A model generated the notes under the pieces. The model worked only from the letters and a program-made list of their open reading frames with translations, was not told the DNA's origin and made no database searches. Positions 24,683-33,506 of a DNA stretch of 44,639 nt are shown piece by piece; the stretch's first letter is position 1, and each line of letters opens with the position of its first letter. This stretch comes from Erysipelotrichaceae bacterium. Lineage in GTDB: Bacteria > Bacillota_I > Bacilli_A > Erysipelotrichales > Erysipelotrichaceae. The DNA lies in NCBI GenBank assembly GCA_017512285.1, contig JAFWGU010000015.1:1-44639 (forward strand). The letters are read 5' to 3'. A program made the translations under genes and the position numbers.

Positions 24683-24688
24683 GTGCTT
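24661..24688 (-). terminator. intrinsic terminator of the zinc-ribbon gene
   Basis: Minus strand AAGCACTT-CACA-AAAGTGCTT followed by eight more T. Strong; also carries the promoter of the next gene. Confidence 0.85.
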
Positions 24689-24689
24689 C

Positions 24690-25892
24690 TTATTTAAACT
24701 TTGTGATGTCGATGACGTTATCCGTCTTCTCGGCTTCACCGATGTTCATTCTGCTGGAGTTGTTTGACATGTTCAGCAGATTCATCAGGATGCTGGTCAT
24801 GTCCAGACCCTGTGAAGTATTGTTGCTGGTAGTCGTTGTCGTGTTGTTGGCAGCTGTTGTACCCTGGCTGATGTATCTCTGCTTCAAGGTATCAATTGCC
24901 TTGTCCTGCTTGAATGAACCGACGAAGTTGCTGAATGCCTGTACGGCTTCCTGTGAATGTGACTCATCAGTCATTAATCCGAAGATGAGCTTGCTGCCCC
25001 AGCTGATGTAAACCCCCTGGTTGGCAGCTGCCTGCTGCTGTCCGCCACCGATCAGTGATGAAAGAATGCCCATCATGTTATTGCCGGTATTCTGGCTGAC
25101 CGGTGTCAGGTGGAATTCAAATCCGCCTACGTCGGCACCAACCATCATGATGTTGTTTCTGCGATTGCTGACATACTTGTACTGAACCAGTGTGGATTCA
25201 TTTACCTGATTGACTGCTTCGAATGTTACCTGTGAATTCTTGAAACGGGCTGCCATGTCCTGAGCATCGGCTGTCCACAGTTTCTTATGTGCTGATTCGT
25301 TATTGCCATAATAGCTTGGCAGTTTTGCACTTCCGACCTTGGTCAGCTTGGCGTTGTTATAGGCCTGAGCGACTGTCGTAATGTAGTCTTCAAAGGCGGT
25401 AAGTCTTCTCATAGGCGTGTTGAAGTACTTGTCGATCTGCCCATCCTTGTGTACTTCACCCTCACCGATGCCGTTTCTGACATCAATGAAGTTTTCACCG
25501 TTTCTGACAAACATCGTAATGCTGTTGTCACTGTTGGTTACCTGAGCTACATAGACAAACGGCTCTTCCTGTGACTGGAAGGTGTTCTGGATCTCAGCAC
25601 CGTATTTCCAGCCTAATGGGATGTTGGCTGAGCCGATGGCCGTCTTGGTGGCAGCATCCGTGAACTTGACCGCTACCAGTGAGCTGCTGCTGGAGACTGT
25701 GCTGGTGGCATTGTTCAGCGGGCTTGACTGGGTAGTGGTTGTCGTGTTGCTGGTGGTTGTTGTTGTAGTTGACGGTTTCTTATTTGTTACTCTGGCTGCT
25801 GCTCCGCATAACGGGCAGAACAGAGCATCACGGGTACTGTCGAACTCAAATTCAGTATTACACTGACTGCACTGATAAACTCTCTTTGCCAT
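24690..25892 (-). CDS. zinc-ribbon protein of unknown function
   Basis: A 400-residue protein I do not recognise. The N-terminus is a zinc ribbon: YQCSQCNTEFEF, then LFCPLCGAAARV (two Cys-x2-Cys knuckles). A Thr/Ser/Asn-rich linker (about 40-80) follows, then a folded domain (about 85-330: IGSANIPLGWKYGAEI, FVYVAQVTNSDNSITMFVRNG, LTAFEDYITTVAQAY) and a second T/N-rich linker ending in QGLDMTSILMNLLNM. No signal or membrane helix is seen, so it is cytoplasmic. I chose ATG at 25892 (MAKRVYQCSQ), which has GAGGT 6 nt before it; the longer reading from 25958 starts upstream of the promoter. It sits alone between rpoD and the second sigma gene. Confidence 0.72.
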   Translation of the reverse strand: MAKRVYQCSQCNTEFEFDSTRDALFCPLCGAAARVTNKKPSTTTTTTSNTTTTTQSSPLNNATSTVSSSSSLVAVKFTDAATKTAIGSANIPLGWKYGAEIQNTFQSQEEPFVYVAQVTNSDNSITMFVRNGENFIDVRNGIGEGEVHKDGQIDKYFNTPMRRLTAFEDYITTVAQAYNNAKLTKVGSAKLPSYYGNNESAHKKLWTADAQDMAARFKNSQVTFEAVNQVNESTLVQYKYVSNRRNNIMMVGADVGGFEFHLTPVSQNTGNNMMGILSSLIGGGQQQAAANQGVYISWGSKLIFGLMTDESHSQEAVQAFSNFVGSFKQDKAIDTLKQRYISQGTTAANNTTTTTSNNTSQGLDMTSILMNLLNMSNNSSRMNIGEAEKTDNVIDITKFK

Positions 25893-25920
25893 ATTATTAC
25901 CTCGTTTTATCTTTAAGATA

Positions 25921-25950
25921 ATTATAACATCATTAAATGGGATTTGATAA
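25921..25950 (-). promoter_or_regulatory. promoter of the zinc-ribbon gene
   Basis: Minus strand TTATCA (25945-25950), 18-nt spacer, TATAAT (25921-25926). The -35 directly follows the rpoD terminator. Confidence 0.55.
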
Positions 25951-25977
25951 GAAAACACAGCCGGATTTCCGGCTGTG
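25951..25977 (-). terminator. intrinsic terminator of the glyS-dnaG-rpoD operon
   Basis: Minus strand CACAGCCGG-AAAT-CCGGCTGTG followed by TTTTCTT. Very stable stem, 13 nt past the rpoD stop. Confidence 0.9.
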
Positions 25978-25990
25978 CAACTATATAATC

Positions 25991-27421
25991 TTATACTTTA
26001 TCAACGAAGTCCTTCAGACGCTTGCTCTTGGTAGGATGTTTCAGCTTTCTTAAGGCCTTGGCCTCGATCTGTCTGATTCTTTCACGGGTAACATTGAATT
26101 CCTTGCCTACTTCTTCAAGAGTTCTGGTACGGCCGTCAATGAGGCCGAATCTTAACTGCAGGACCTTTCTTTCCCTTTCCGTCAATAGCTGCAGGACGCT
26201 GTTGATTTCATCCTTGAGCAGCTGTCTGGTGGCATATTCATCCGGTGACAGTGCATCCTTGTCTTCGATGAAGTCACCGAGGTGGCTGTCATCCTCTTCA
26301 CCGATTGGCGTTTCCAGAGATACCGGATCAAGAGCGATCTTCTGGATCTCTCTGACCTTTTCCGGTGACAGGGTTCCGCCAAGCTTATCTGAGATCTCTT
26401 CCGCAGAAGGTTCACGGCCTAATTCCTGAACCAACTGACGCTGTACTCTGGTGAGCTTGTTGATGGTTTCAACCATGTGGACAGGAATACGGATGGTTCT
26501 GGCCTGGTCAGCGATGGCTCTGGTAATGGCCTGTCTGATCCACCAGGTTGCGTATGTTGAGAACTTGAAGCCCTTTGAAGGCTCAAACTTTTCAACGGCC
26601 TTGACCAGACCCATGTTGCCTTCCTGGATCAGGTCCAGAAACAACAGACCTCTTCCGACGTATTTCTTGGCAATGGCTACTACCAGACGCAGGTTGGAAC
26701 TGGTAAGGATCTCCTTGGCTTCCTGAGCCTTGAGCTGATAGTCTTCCTGCTGCTTGTATTCTTCGTTTTTCTCCAGCAGGGCATCCTTTCTGGTAATGAG
26801 TTTCTTTCTTTCTCTCTTCAGAGCAGTGAGTTCCTTCTTTTCGTCTTCGGTCTTCTCCTTGCCCTTTCTGACGAGTTCGGCTTCTCTTTCATCGATCTCT
26901 GTCAGTCGCAGTTCAATGCCTTCGACCTCGATCAGCAGATTAGGATCGCCATGAATGGTATAGGCAACCTTCTTCTCATCTTCCGGCTTTAACAGCGGTA
27001 CACGTCCGATTTCCTTCAGGTACATCTTGACGGCATCACTGGTCTTCATTGACGGATTGTCAGCGTAGTTTGCCTTCAGTTCGTTAAGGAATTCCTCGTC
27101 ATTTTCCTCTGAAAGGTATTCATCATCAATGATCTCATCGTCATCTACGTCGATGTCATCAATGTCGTCATCAATGTCATCAACCATTTCCGGAGTTTCC
27201 TCTTCCAGTTCAAGAGTATCAAACCAGTTCATGATACTGTCAACTTCAACGTCTGTCAGTTCCAGTGAATCAAAGAACTTCTTGAGGTTCTTGAAATCGT
27301 CATTGGAAAGATTCAGTCCGTTAAGCTGATCATTTATGATGTCTTCAGTTATCTGTTCGTTGGAATCACGAAGCTGTGTGAAGTATTCCTTGATTTTCTG
27401 TAATTCCTGTTTTTCTGCCAT
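25991..27421 (-). CDS. rpoD: primary sigma factor RpoD/SigA
   Basis: The housekeeping sigma factor. The 476 residues include region 1.1 (about 1-70), a very acidic stretch (70-110), region 1.2 ([20 protein letters not shown], about 125-144), regions 2.1-2.4 (SNLRLVV to [15 protein letters not shown], 242-303, with canonical Trp293, Trp294, Gln297, Thr300), region 3 and region 4.2 with the canonical [17 protein letters not shown] helix. Between 1.2 and 2.1, about residues 158-232, sits a charged helical insertion absent from Bacillus SigA. ATG at 27421 follows AGGAGG. It follows dnaG by 15 nt, the classical dnaG-rpoD pair. Confidence 0.97.
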   Translation of the reverse strand: MAEKQELQKIKEYFTQLRDSNEQITEDIINDQLNGLNLSNDDFKNLKKFFDSLELTDVEVDSIMNWFDTLELEEETPEMVDDIDDDIDDIDVDDDEIIDDEYLSEENDEEFLNELKANYADNPSMKTSDAVKMYLKEIGRVPLLKPEDEKKVAYTIHGDPNLLIEVEGIELRLTEIDEREAELVRKGKEKTEDEKKELTALKRERKKLITRKDALLEKNEEYKQQEDYQLKAQEAKEILTSSNLRLVVAIAKKYVGRGLLFLDLIQEGNMGLVKAVEKFEPSKGFKFSTYATWWIRQAITRAIADQARTIRIPVHMVETINKLTRVQRQLVQELGREPSAEEISDKLGGTLSPEKVREIQKIALDPVSLETPIGEEDDSHLGDFIEDKDALSPDEYATRQLLKDEINSVLQLLTERERKVLQLRFGLIDGRTRTLEEVGKEFNVTRERIRQIEAKALRKLKHPTKSKRLKDFVDKV

Positions 27422-27436
27422 GTCATTTCCTCCTGT

Positions 27437-29191
27437 CTACTTGGATCTCAGCAGGGCTTTTCTCTGCTTGCGCAGACTTACGACCTCGTTGGCGATCCTG
27501 GCCTGTAATGCCGAATCGGTGTAATTCTTCATTTCCTGGCTCTTCTGTGCTATCTGATCATCAATTACGCTTACCTTTATCCTTTTGATTGCGTCTCTGA
27601 ATACCTTTTCGTCGGTCTTGTCCTCAATCAGACTGTCTTCTACGATCTCATAGACCAGAGACTTCAGCTGATCGTTTTCCAGTGAACCGACAAAATCGGA
27701 TATTACCAGAGTGTCATGATGGTTATAGTAATCGATGACATAAAGTGCCAGCGTATTACTGAGTCTGTCACGCAGGAAGTTCAGTTCCTGCTTGTAGATG
27801 TTACACATCTGCGGTGACTCCAGCATCTGCTTGAGAATGGTCCTTTCCGCAATTGTCAGACCGTCCTTGGCTTTGACTGCGACTTCAGGCTGTTCTACCT
27901 GCTGCCGTGTCTCTCTGACCTCGCCTGAGCTCTTGTCCAGAGCATTGGTGCTGAACCCCGTCAGCTGAGATAATCTCTGCAGATAGTTTTCACGGTCAAA
28001 TTCATCTTTCAGTTTCTTTATTTCCGCAAGCACATGACTGGCATAATCCTTGCGGGAGTTATAGTTGTTGAGTGAATAGAGCTTTCTGTAATAGGTAAAT
28101 ATGAACTCTATCCAGCTTATGGCATTTGTTACCATGCCCTTCAGTGCTTCCGGACCGCTTGAATTGATGATCTCATCAGGGTCCTTGTCAGTGTTGTTGT
28201 TTAATACCAGTACCTCAAAGCCCAGTCCCTGAGCTAAGGTCCCTACCTTGAAGATGGCATCCTGCCCGGCCTTGTCGCCATCGAATCCCATGACCAGCCT
28301 GTTGGTGATTCTTCTCAATAATGAGAGCTGATTGCGCGTACAGCTGGTGCCCATTGAGCATACCGCATTGGCCATTCCTGCTCTGTCAAAGGCCATGACG
28401 TCCATCGGACCTTCAGCCAGGATCATGAACTTTTCCTTACGGGCTGTCTCATAGGCTCTGTGATAATTGAACAGCACGTCGCTCTTCTTGAACAGAGGCG
28501 TGTCCGTGGTGTTTATGTACTTACTGGGATTGTTGGGATCCAGCGTTCTGGCCGTAAAGGCGATCGGATGTCCTTCCCTGTCATGGACCGGAATCATCAG
28601 ACGGTCGTAGAAGACATCGCTGATGCCCTTTTCCGTCAGTCTGGCCATGTTGGCTTCGATGATGTCCTTATCCTGATATCCCTTCCTGTGCAGGAAGTTG
28701 TATAACAGATTGCCGGACGGATTGTATCCGAACTGATACTTTTCAATGATCTCATCCGGCAGATTGCGCTTCTGCAGATAGGCCTTCATCTTGGTTCCGG
28801 CCTGACTGTTCAGTTCATGCTGACAGAAGGTCACTGATTCCCTCATGATCTTATGCAGGGTAGTTTCTGTAAAAGTACTTACGGCCTGATCGGTCCCGAA
28901 GTCATACTTGTAGCCGATGAGGTCGGCAACCTTTCTGATGGCGGTGACGTAATCGGTATTCTCGTACTTCTGGACAAAGCTGAAGACGTCTCCAGCCGTT
29001 CCGCATACGAAGCACTTGAATATCTTCTTGTCACGGGAAATACTCAGAGAGGGATTATGGTCATCATGAAAAGGACACATCGCGACATAACCGTTACCCT
29101 TCTTGATTACCTCAATGTAGTGTCCGATGACATCTTCTATGGCTGCCTTGTTCCTGATGTCGTTAATGACCTCTTCCGGTATTCTTGCCAC
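27437..29191 (-). CDS. dnaG: DNA primase
   Basis: Makes RNA primers at the replication fork. The N-terminal zinc domain is visible as CPFHDDHNPSLSIS then FKCFVCG (CHC2 type, about 33-58). The RNA polymerase core holds the Toprim motif LAEGPMDVMAF and DGDKAGQDA, and a C-terminal helicase-interacting domain follows. I chose GTG at 29191 (MARIPEEVINDI, 584 residues) because AGGAGG sits 6 nt before it; the longer frame from TTG at 29212 would put this site within the coding region. The ribosome site starts right after the glyS stop, so glyS-dnaG-rpoD are probably one transcript. Confidence 0.95.
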   Translation of the reverse strand: MARIPEEVINDIRNKAAIEDVIGHYIEVIKKGNGYVAMCPFHDDHNPSLSISRDKKIFKCFVCGTAGDVFSFVQKYENTDYVTAIRKVADLIGYKYDFGTDQAVSTFTETTLHKIMRESVTFCQHELNSQAGTKMKAYLQKRNLPDEIIEKYQFGYNPSGNLLYNFLHRKGYQDKDIIEANMARLTEKGISDVFYDRLMIPVHDREGHPIAFTARTLDPNNPSKYINTTDTPLFKKSDVLFNYHRAYETARKEKFMILAEGPMDVMAFDRAGMANAVCSMGTSCTRNQLSLLRRITNRLVMGFDGDKAGQDAIFKVGTLAQGLGFEVLVLNNNTDKDPDEIINSSGPEALKGMVTNAISWIEFIFTYYRKLYSLNNYNSRKDYASHVLAEIKKLKDEFDRENYLQRLSQLTGFSTNALDKSSGEVRETRQQVEQPEVAVKAKDGLTIAERTILKQMLESPQMCNIYKQELNFLRDRLSNTLALYVIDYYNHHDTLVISDFVGSLENDQLKSLVYEIVEDSLIEDKTDEKVFRDAIKRIKVSVIDDQIAQKSQEMKNYTDSALQARIANEVVSLRKQRKALLRSK

Positions 29192-29201
29192 CAAATTCCT
29201 C

Positions 29202-30593
29202 CTAGAATTCAATCATCTTTTCAATGATGCTTCTCAGATCTTCAATCTTTACTCTCTCCTGAGTCATGTCATCACGGTGTCTGATGGTTACGCAGCCATC
29301 ATTCTCCGTGTCAAAGTCTACTGTAATGCAGATAGGTGTACCGATGGCATCCTGTCTGCGGTATCTCTTGCCAATGCTTCCGGTCTCATCGTAATCTACG
29401 TCAAAGTACTTGGCTAAGTCACGGTATAAGGCCTGTGCCCTTTCAGAAAGCTTCTTCTGTAACGGCAGTACGGCTGCCTTGATTGGAGCCAGGGCTGGAT
29501 GGAAGTGCATGACGATTCTTGAATCCTTGTCGCCGTTTTCCTTGACGAGTTCTTCCTCATCGTAGGCGTCACAGCTGAAGGCCAGGAATAATCTCTCTAC
29601 ACCTACTGCCGGTTCAACGCAATACGGTACATATCTTTCGTTTGTATACGGATCAAGGTAAGACAGGTCTTCCTTGGAATGATCCATGTGACGGTTCAGG
29701 TCGTAGTCTGTTCTGTCGGCAATGCCCCATACTTCGCCCCAGCCGATCGTCGGGAACAGATATTCGATGTCACAGGTTCCCTTTGAATAAAAGGCCAGTT
29801 CCTCTGGAGTATGATCCCTCATTCTCATGTTTTCTTCCGTCAAGCCGAGATTGATGAGCCATTCTCTGCAGAAGTTACGCCAGTATGGATACCACTGGTC
29901 GTCTGTACCTGGCTGACAGAAGAATTCCATTTCCATCTGTTCAAACTCTCTGGTACGGAAAATGAAGTTACCAGGGGTGATCTCATTACGGAAGCTCTTG
30001 CCGATCTGGCCAATACCAAACGGCAGTTTCTTACGCATGGATCTCTGTACGTTTCTGAAGTTTACGAACATGCCCTGTGCTGTTTCCGGACGCAGATAGA
30101 CTGTGTTCTTGGCATCTTCCAGAACACCCTGGAAGGTCTTGAACATCAGGTTGAACTGTCTGATGTCGGTAAAGTCATGAGAACCGCAGTTCGGACAGGC
30201 AATGTTGTTTTCTCTGATGTAATTAACCATGTCGGCAGGGCTCATGGCTTCGGTATTAACCGTTCCGCCTGATACCTGATCGATCAGCTGGTCAGCGCGG
30301 TACCTGGTCTTGCAGTTCTTGCAGTCGATCAGCGGATCGCTGAAGTTTGCCAGATGTCCGGTGGCTACCCATACTTCCGGATTCATTAAGATGGCTGACT
30401 GAATGCCAACGTTATTCGGATCTTCCTGGATGAATTTCTTCCACCAGGCAAGTTTGATATTTTTCTTTAAAGCAACGCCCAAAGGACCAAAATCCCATGT
30501 GTTGGAAAGACCGCCGTAGATCTCAGAACCCTGGAAAACGAATCCTGAAGATTTCAGATGGCTGGTGATCTGGTCAAAAGTAAACTTGCTCAT
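29202..30593 (-). CDS. glyS: glycyl-tRNA synthetase, dimeric single-chain type
   Basis: Charges tRNA-Gly. A class II synthetase of the alpha-2 (archaeal/Gram-positive) type, usual length (463 residues). Visible features: [25 protein letters not shown] at the start, a Cys-rich insertion ([17 protein letters not shown]), motif 2 ([17 protein letters not shown]) and motif 3 ([15 protein letters not shown]), then an anticodon-binding domain. I chose ATG at 30593 (MSKFTFDQ), with GGGGAGGAG 8 nt upstream; the longer reading from 30644 covers the leader. No T-box is present, unlike valS. First gene before dnaG and rpoD. Confidence 0.95.
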   Translation of the reverse strand: MSKFTFDQITSHLKSSGFVFQGSEIYGGLSNTWDFGPLGVALKKNIKLAWWKKFIQEDPNNVGIQSAILMNPEVWVATGHLANFSDPLIDCKNCKTRYRADQLIDQVSGGTVNTEAMSPADMVNYIRENNIACPNCGSHDFTDIRQFNLMFKTFQGVLEDAKNTVYLRPETAQGMFVNFRNVQRSMRKKLPFGIGQIGKSFRNEITPGNFIFRTREFEQMEMEFFCQPGTDDQWYPYWRNFCREWLINLGLTEENMRMRDHTPEELAFYSKGTCDIEYLFPTIGWGEVWGIADRTDYDLNRHMDHSKEDLSYLDPYTNERYVPYCVEPAVGVERLFLAFSCDAYDEEELVKENGDKDSRIVMHFHPALAPIKAAVLPLQKKLSERAQALYRDLAKYFDVDYDETGSIGKRYRRQDAIGTPICITVDFDTENDGCVTIRHRDDMTQERVKIEDLRSIIEKMIEF

Positions 30594-30630
30594 ATTATGA
30601 ACTCCTCCCCTAAACGATAAAAAAAGTACC

Positions 30631-30662
30631 ATCGCATTTTTCAAAAGTCAAGTTGATGCGAT
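30631..30662 (-). promoter_or_regulatory. inverted repeat over a possible glyS promoter
   Basis: ATCGCAT (30631-30637) and ATGCGAT (30656-30662) form a perfect 7-bp inverted repeat with an 18-nt gap. Between the arms the minus strand has TTGACT (-35-like), with TG-G-TACTTT 17 nt later as a weak extended -10, then a T run. It may be a recO terminator with a large loop, an operator, or both. Confidence 0.35.
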
Positions 30663-30677
30663 AAATAAACAAAAATA

Positions 30678-31403
30678 TTATTTTACAGCGCCTTCCACTG
30701 CTCTCCAGCTTCTTAATCTCATGCCGCTGTGAGTGCAGAGGAACTCTACGAGCAGGGCGCTTAACTGATAATCATTGAGTCCGCTTGAAGCCAGTCTGTC
30801 ATAGACTTCAAAACTGGCCTTGTTGATGATGCGGAACTTCCTCAGGAAATCCACATCCAACGGTCTTAAGTGAACGGACTTGTTGCATTCATGGCAGATG
30901 AAACCACCATCGGCGATAGAAATCGTTTCTATGCCCTTTGTATTTCCGCACAGTACGCATTCATCAACTACCGGTGAAATGCCCAGAATGTTCAGTATCA
31001 GAACAACAAATACGCTGAAGGCGGTAAAGGCCTCCGCATCCTGATCCAGTTTCTCCAGGGTAGTTTCCAGTAAGTCATACAGGCTGTCATCCGGCAGCTG
31101 ACTGATGATCTCTATCACCACAGAAGCCAGGGCCAGGCGGTCATAGTCAGCCCTTATGCCCATGTATTCTCTCTTCAGAACGGCGCTCTTGAGTAACTGA
31201 ACGTCCTTGCCGGGGTTGTAGTCAAGCAGAAACTCGCTGCAGTCAAACAGCTGACAGGCATAGGCATTTCTGCTGGTGACCTTTCTGAGTCCGCGGGCAT
31301 ACAAAGAAAGCTGACCATGATCAGCTGTGTAAACCGTTATGATGGCATCGCTTTCCTTTACTTCGGTTTCGCGTATTACTATTCCCGTTACTCTGTCGTT
31401 CAT
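30678..31403 (-). CDS. recO: DNA repair protein RecO
   Basis: Works with RecF and RecR to load RecA on gapped DNA. A 241-residue protein with an N-terminal OB fold (GIVIRETEVKESDAIITVYTADHGQLSLYARGLRK, first 40 residues), a helical middle and a zinc finger (CVLCG at about 149-153, CHEC at about 173-176). ATG at 31403 overlaps the era stop (ATGA), a sign of coupled translation. Era-recO adjacency is common in Firmicutes. Last gene of the operon starting at 33872. Confidence 0.93.
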   Translation of the reverse strand: MNDRVTGIVIRETEVKESDAIITVYTADHGQLSLYARGLRKVTSRNAYACQLFDCSEFLLDYNPGKDVQLLKSAVLKREYMGIRADYDRLALASVVIEIISQLPDDSLYDLLETTLEKLDQDAEAFTAFSVFVVLILNILGISPVVDECVLCGNTKGIETISIADGGFICHECNKSVHLRPLDVDFLRKFRIINKASFEVYDRLASSGLNDYQLSALLVEFLCTHSGMRLRSWRAVEGAVK

Positions 31404-32287
31404 TCCTTATCGATGTAGCCCAGTTCCTTAAGCTGGAACTGTCTGTTGCGCCAGTTCTCCTCTACTCTTACAAACATTTCCAGGAAGACCTTTGACTGCA
31501 GTCTTTCCTCAAGTTCCTCTCTGGCAAAGGTGGCTATCTTCTTTAACATCAACCCCTTCTTGCCGATGATGATCGCCTTCTGTGACTGTTTTTCACAGAC
31601 AATGGCTGCCCTGATGTAGACTACGTTAGGTTTTCTGGTAACTTCCTCTATCTGTACCGCAATTGAATGCGGAACCTCTTCTTCCGTATTTAACAGTATC
31701 TTCTCCCTGATGATCTCACCCATCATGAAGCTTTCCGGATAGTCAGAGATCATGTCACCGGGATAATACTGAACATCTTCCGGCAGATACTGCTTGATGG
31801 TCTCTACAAGTTCCTCGATGTTGTTATGACGTAAAGCTGACAACGGGATGATCTCATCAAAGATCTCCTGATTGGCCTTGTCGAGATATTCTATCAGTTC
31901 CTGCTTGGTCAGCTTATCGATCTTGTTTACGATCAGAAACTTCGGTTTCCTGACGTTACGGATGTTATCAACGATTATCTCGTCGCCCCTGTTCCATGGC
32001 TTGGTTGGATCTACCAGTAACAGAATGACGTCAACATCGCCTACGGCATCATATGCCCTCTTTACCATGGCATCTGAAAGTTTCTGCCTGGACTTATGAA
32101 TGCCGGGAGTATCGATGAAGATGATCTGGCAGTCTTCCTGCGTAAGTATGCCCCTTATGTTATCTCTTGTTGTCTGTGGCTTTGGGGTCGTAATGGCAAC
32201 CTTATGAGAAAGCACGCTGTTTAACAGAGTGCTTTTGCCAACATTAGGTTTGCCTATCAATGCCACGAATCCGGCCTTGAAGCTCAT
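31400..32287 (-). CDS. era: GTPase Era
   Basis: Binds the 3' end of 16S rRNA during 30S maturation. The 295-residue protein has the G1 motif GKPNVGKS (12-19), switch II DTPGIHKSR, G4 NKID and the C-terminal KH RNA-binding domain (AIIIGKKGLMLKKIATFAREELE, about 238-260). ATG at 32287 shares one base with the cdd stop and has GGAGG 9 nt upstream. Its neighbour ybeY also acts on 16S 3' maturation, so the pairing makes functional sense. Confidence 0.96.
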   Translation of the reverse strand: MSFKAGFVALIGKPNVGKSTLLNSVLSHKVAITTPKPQTTRDNIRGILTQEDCQIIFIDTPGIHKSRQKLSDAMVKRAYDAVGDVDVILLLVDPTKPWNRGDEIIVDNIRNVRKPKFLIVNKIDKLTKQELIEYLDKANQEIFDEIIPLSALRHNNIEELVETIKQYLPEDVQYYPGDMISDYPESFMMGEIIREKILLNTEEEVPHSIAVQIEEVTRKPNVVYIRAAIVCEKQSQKAIIIGKKGLMLKKIATFAREELEERLQSKVFLEMFVRVEENWRNRQFQLKELGYIDKE

Positions 32288-32685
32288 CAGTCAAGATCCT
32301 CCGGGCCGAAGATGGCAGGCATCAGATCTCTGACATGAATGGTCTGCTGCTCTGTCTTTGTGGCCATCAGAATAGGTGTATCCGGTGTCAGTAATTCCGA
32401 CAGTACCTGTCTGCATATCCCGCACGGCCAGGCAATGCGCCAGCCGTCCGATACGATGGCGATCTTCTCAATGTCGTTCTTGCGGTAGCCGTTTGAATAG
32501 GCTGCGAAGACAGCACTTCTTTCGCCGCAGTTGGTTGCCCCATAAGAAGCGTTTTCTATGTTTGCTCCATAGAAGTACCTGCCGTCCTTACACAGAACGC
32601 AGGCTCCCACGTGGAACTTTGAATATGGTGCATAGGCATTTTCCATGGCCTTGAATGCGTGCTGCAACAATTCCTGATCTGTCAT
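32287..32685 (-). CDS. cdd: cytidine deaminase
   Basis: Pyrimidine salvage: deaminates cytidine and deoxycytidine to uridine forms. The 132 residues are the usual tetrameric type. Zinc ligands Cys53, Cys88 and Cys91 (NCGERSAVF, PCGICRQ) and catalytic Glu55 are present. I chose ATG at 32685 (MTDQELLQ), which follows AGGAGG; the longer frame adds 12 residues covering this site. It lies between dgkA and era in the common Firmicute order. Confidence 0.94.
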   Translation of the reverse strand: MTDQELLQHAFKAMENAYAPYSKFHVGACVLCKDGRYFYGANIENASYGATNCGERSAVFAAYSNGYRKNDIEKIAIVSDGWRIAWPCGICRQVLSELLTPDTPILMATKTEQQTIHVRDLMPAIFGPEDLD

Positions 32686-32695
32686 ACTACTCCTC

Positions 32696-33046
32696 CTAAA
32701 ACGGTAAATGTCTGATGACAAAAGCTATGCCGACGATCGCCGCAAAGATGCTTGCGACCAGTACCCCGGCAGCTGCCATGTCCTTGATGTGTTTTACAGA
32801 CTTTGATATTTCCGGTTCTTCCAGATTCATGATCCTCTCAACGGTTGAATTGGTGAATTCCAGGCCGATGATCAGGGCACAGAACAACAGTACGATGGCG
32901 AATTCCTCCATCGTAAAGTGCATGATCAGTGACACCGCAATGGCGACTGCCGCAAAGCAGAACTGAATGCGGATGCTGCTGTCATACTTGAGTCCGTGAA
33001 CTAAACCCTGATAGGCATATCTGAATTTGGCGATGATCTTAGTCAT
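32696..33046 (-). CDS. dgkA: diacylglycerol/undecaprenol kinase (DgkA family)
   Basis: A small membrane kinase (116 residues) with three hydrophobic segments near 29-49, 51-67 and 91-109. The family signatures are EFTNSTVERIMNL (second acidic helix; consensus is E.NTAIE) and HIKDMAAAGVLVAS. In Gram-positives this family mostly phosphorylates undecaprenol, feeding lipid carrier to cell-wall synthesis; the substrate here is inferred. I favour ATG at 33046 (MTKIIAKFRYAY), with GGTGGG just upstream and overlapping the ybeY stop; the ATG at 33064 is an alternative. Confidence 0.9.
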   Translation of the reverse strand: MTKIIAKFRYAYQGLVHGLKYDSSIRIQFCFAAVAIAVSLIMHFTMEEFAIVLLFCALIIGLEFTNSTVERIMNLEEPEISKSVKHIKDMAAAGVLVASIFAAIVGIAFVIRHLPF

Positions 33047-33494
33047 TCTGTCCCACCAGTTCATCCAGAATCATCTTCTGGTATCTTATCATTTCCTTCT
33101 CTTCCTCAGGTGTCTGATGGTCAAAACCGTTCAGATGCAGTAAGCCGTGGGTGAAAAGGAAACAGATCTCTCTCTTTTCTGAATGTTCATAATCAACTGC
33201 CTGTCTTCTGGCAGCGTCGATGTTGATGAAGATGTCTCCCAGCTCATTTGGTATGTAATCAGTCTCTTCCTTATTATCAGCCAGGGCAAAGGAAATGACA
33301 TCCGTAGGTCTGTCAATATTGCGGTAATCGCGGTTGATTCCCTGGATCTGCCCGTCGTTGACGAAGATCACACTTACAGCCACTCTCTTGGGCATGTCCA
33401 GCACTTTTGCTGCGTTGTTCAGAATGTCACGGAAATAAGTCTTATACTTCAGATATCCGCGGTAATCTGTCTGATTATATACGTTTAAAGCCAT
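33039..33494 (-). CDS. ybeY: endoribonuclease YbeY
   Basis: A zinc enzyme for 16S rRNA 3' maturation and ribosome quality control. The 151-residue protein carries the diagnostic THGLLHLNGFDH, giving zinc ligands His116, His120 and His126, and the preceding RPTDVISFAL. ATG at 33494 follows AAGAGG. In Firmicutes it often follows phoH; here phoH is about 9 kb away and ybeY is instead preceded by a C39-like gene 12 nt upstream. Confidence 0.95.
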   Translation of the reverse strand: MALNVYNQTDYRGYLKYKTYFRDILNNAAKVLDMPKRVAVSVIFVNDGQIQGINRDYRNIDRPTDVISFALADNKEETDYIPNELGDIFINIDAARRQAVDYEHSEKREICFLFTHGLLHLNGFDHQTPEEEKEMIRYQKMILDELVGQND

Positions 33495-33506
33495 AGAAAA
33501 ACCTCT

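Noticed and set aside
25560-25800. Simple-sequence tract of gtt/gtg triplets
   Set aside because: Encodes the Thr-rich linker of the zinc-ribbon protein; not an independent repeat element.
30594-30677. T-box leader for glyS, suggested by GGTAC followed by a T run
   Set aside because: The conserved GGTGGTACCACG core and stem I motifs are absent and the region is too short.
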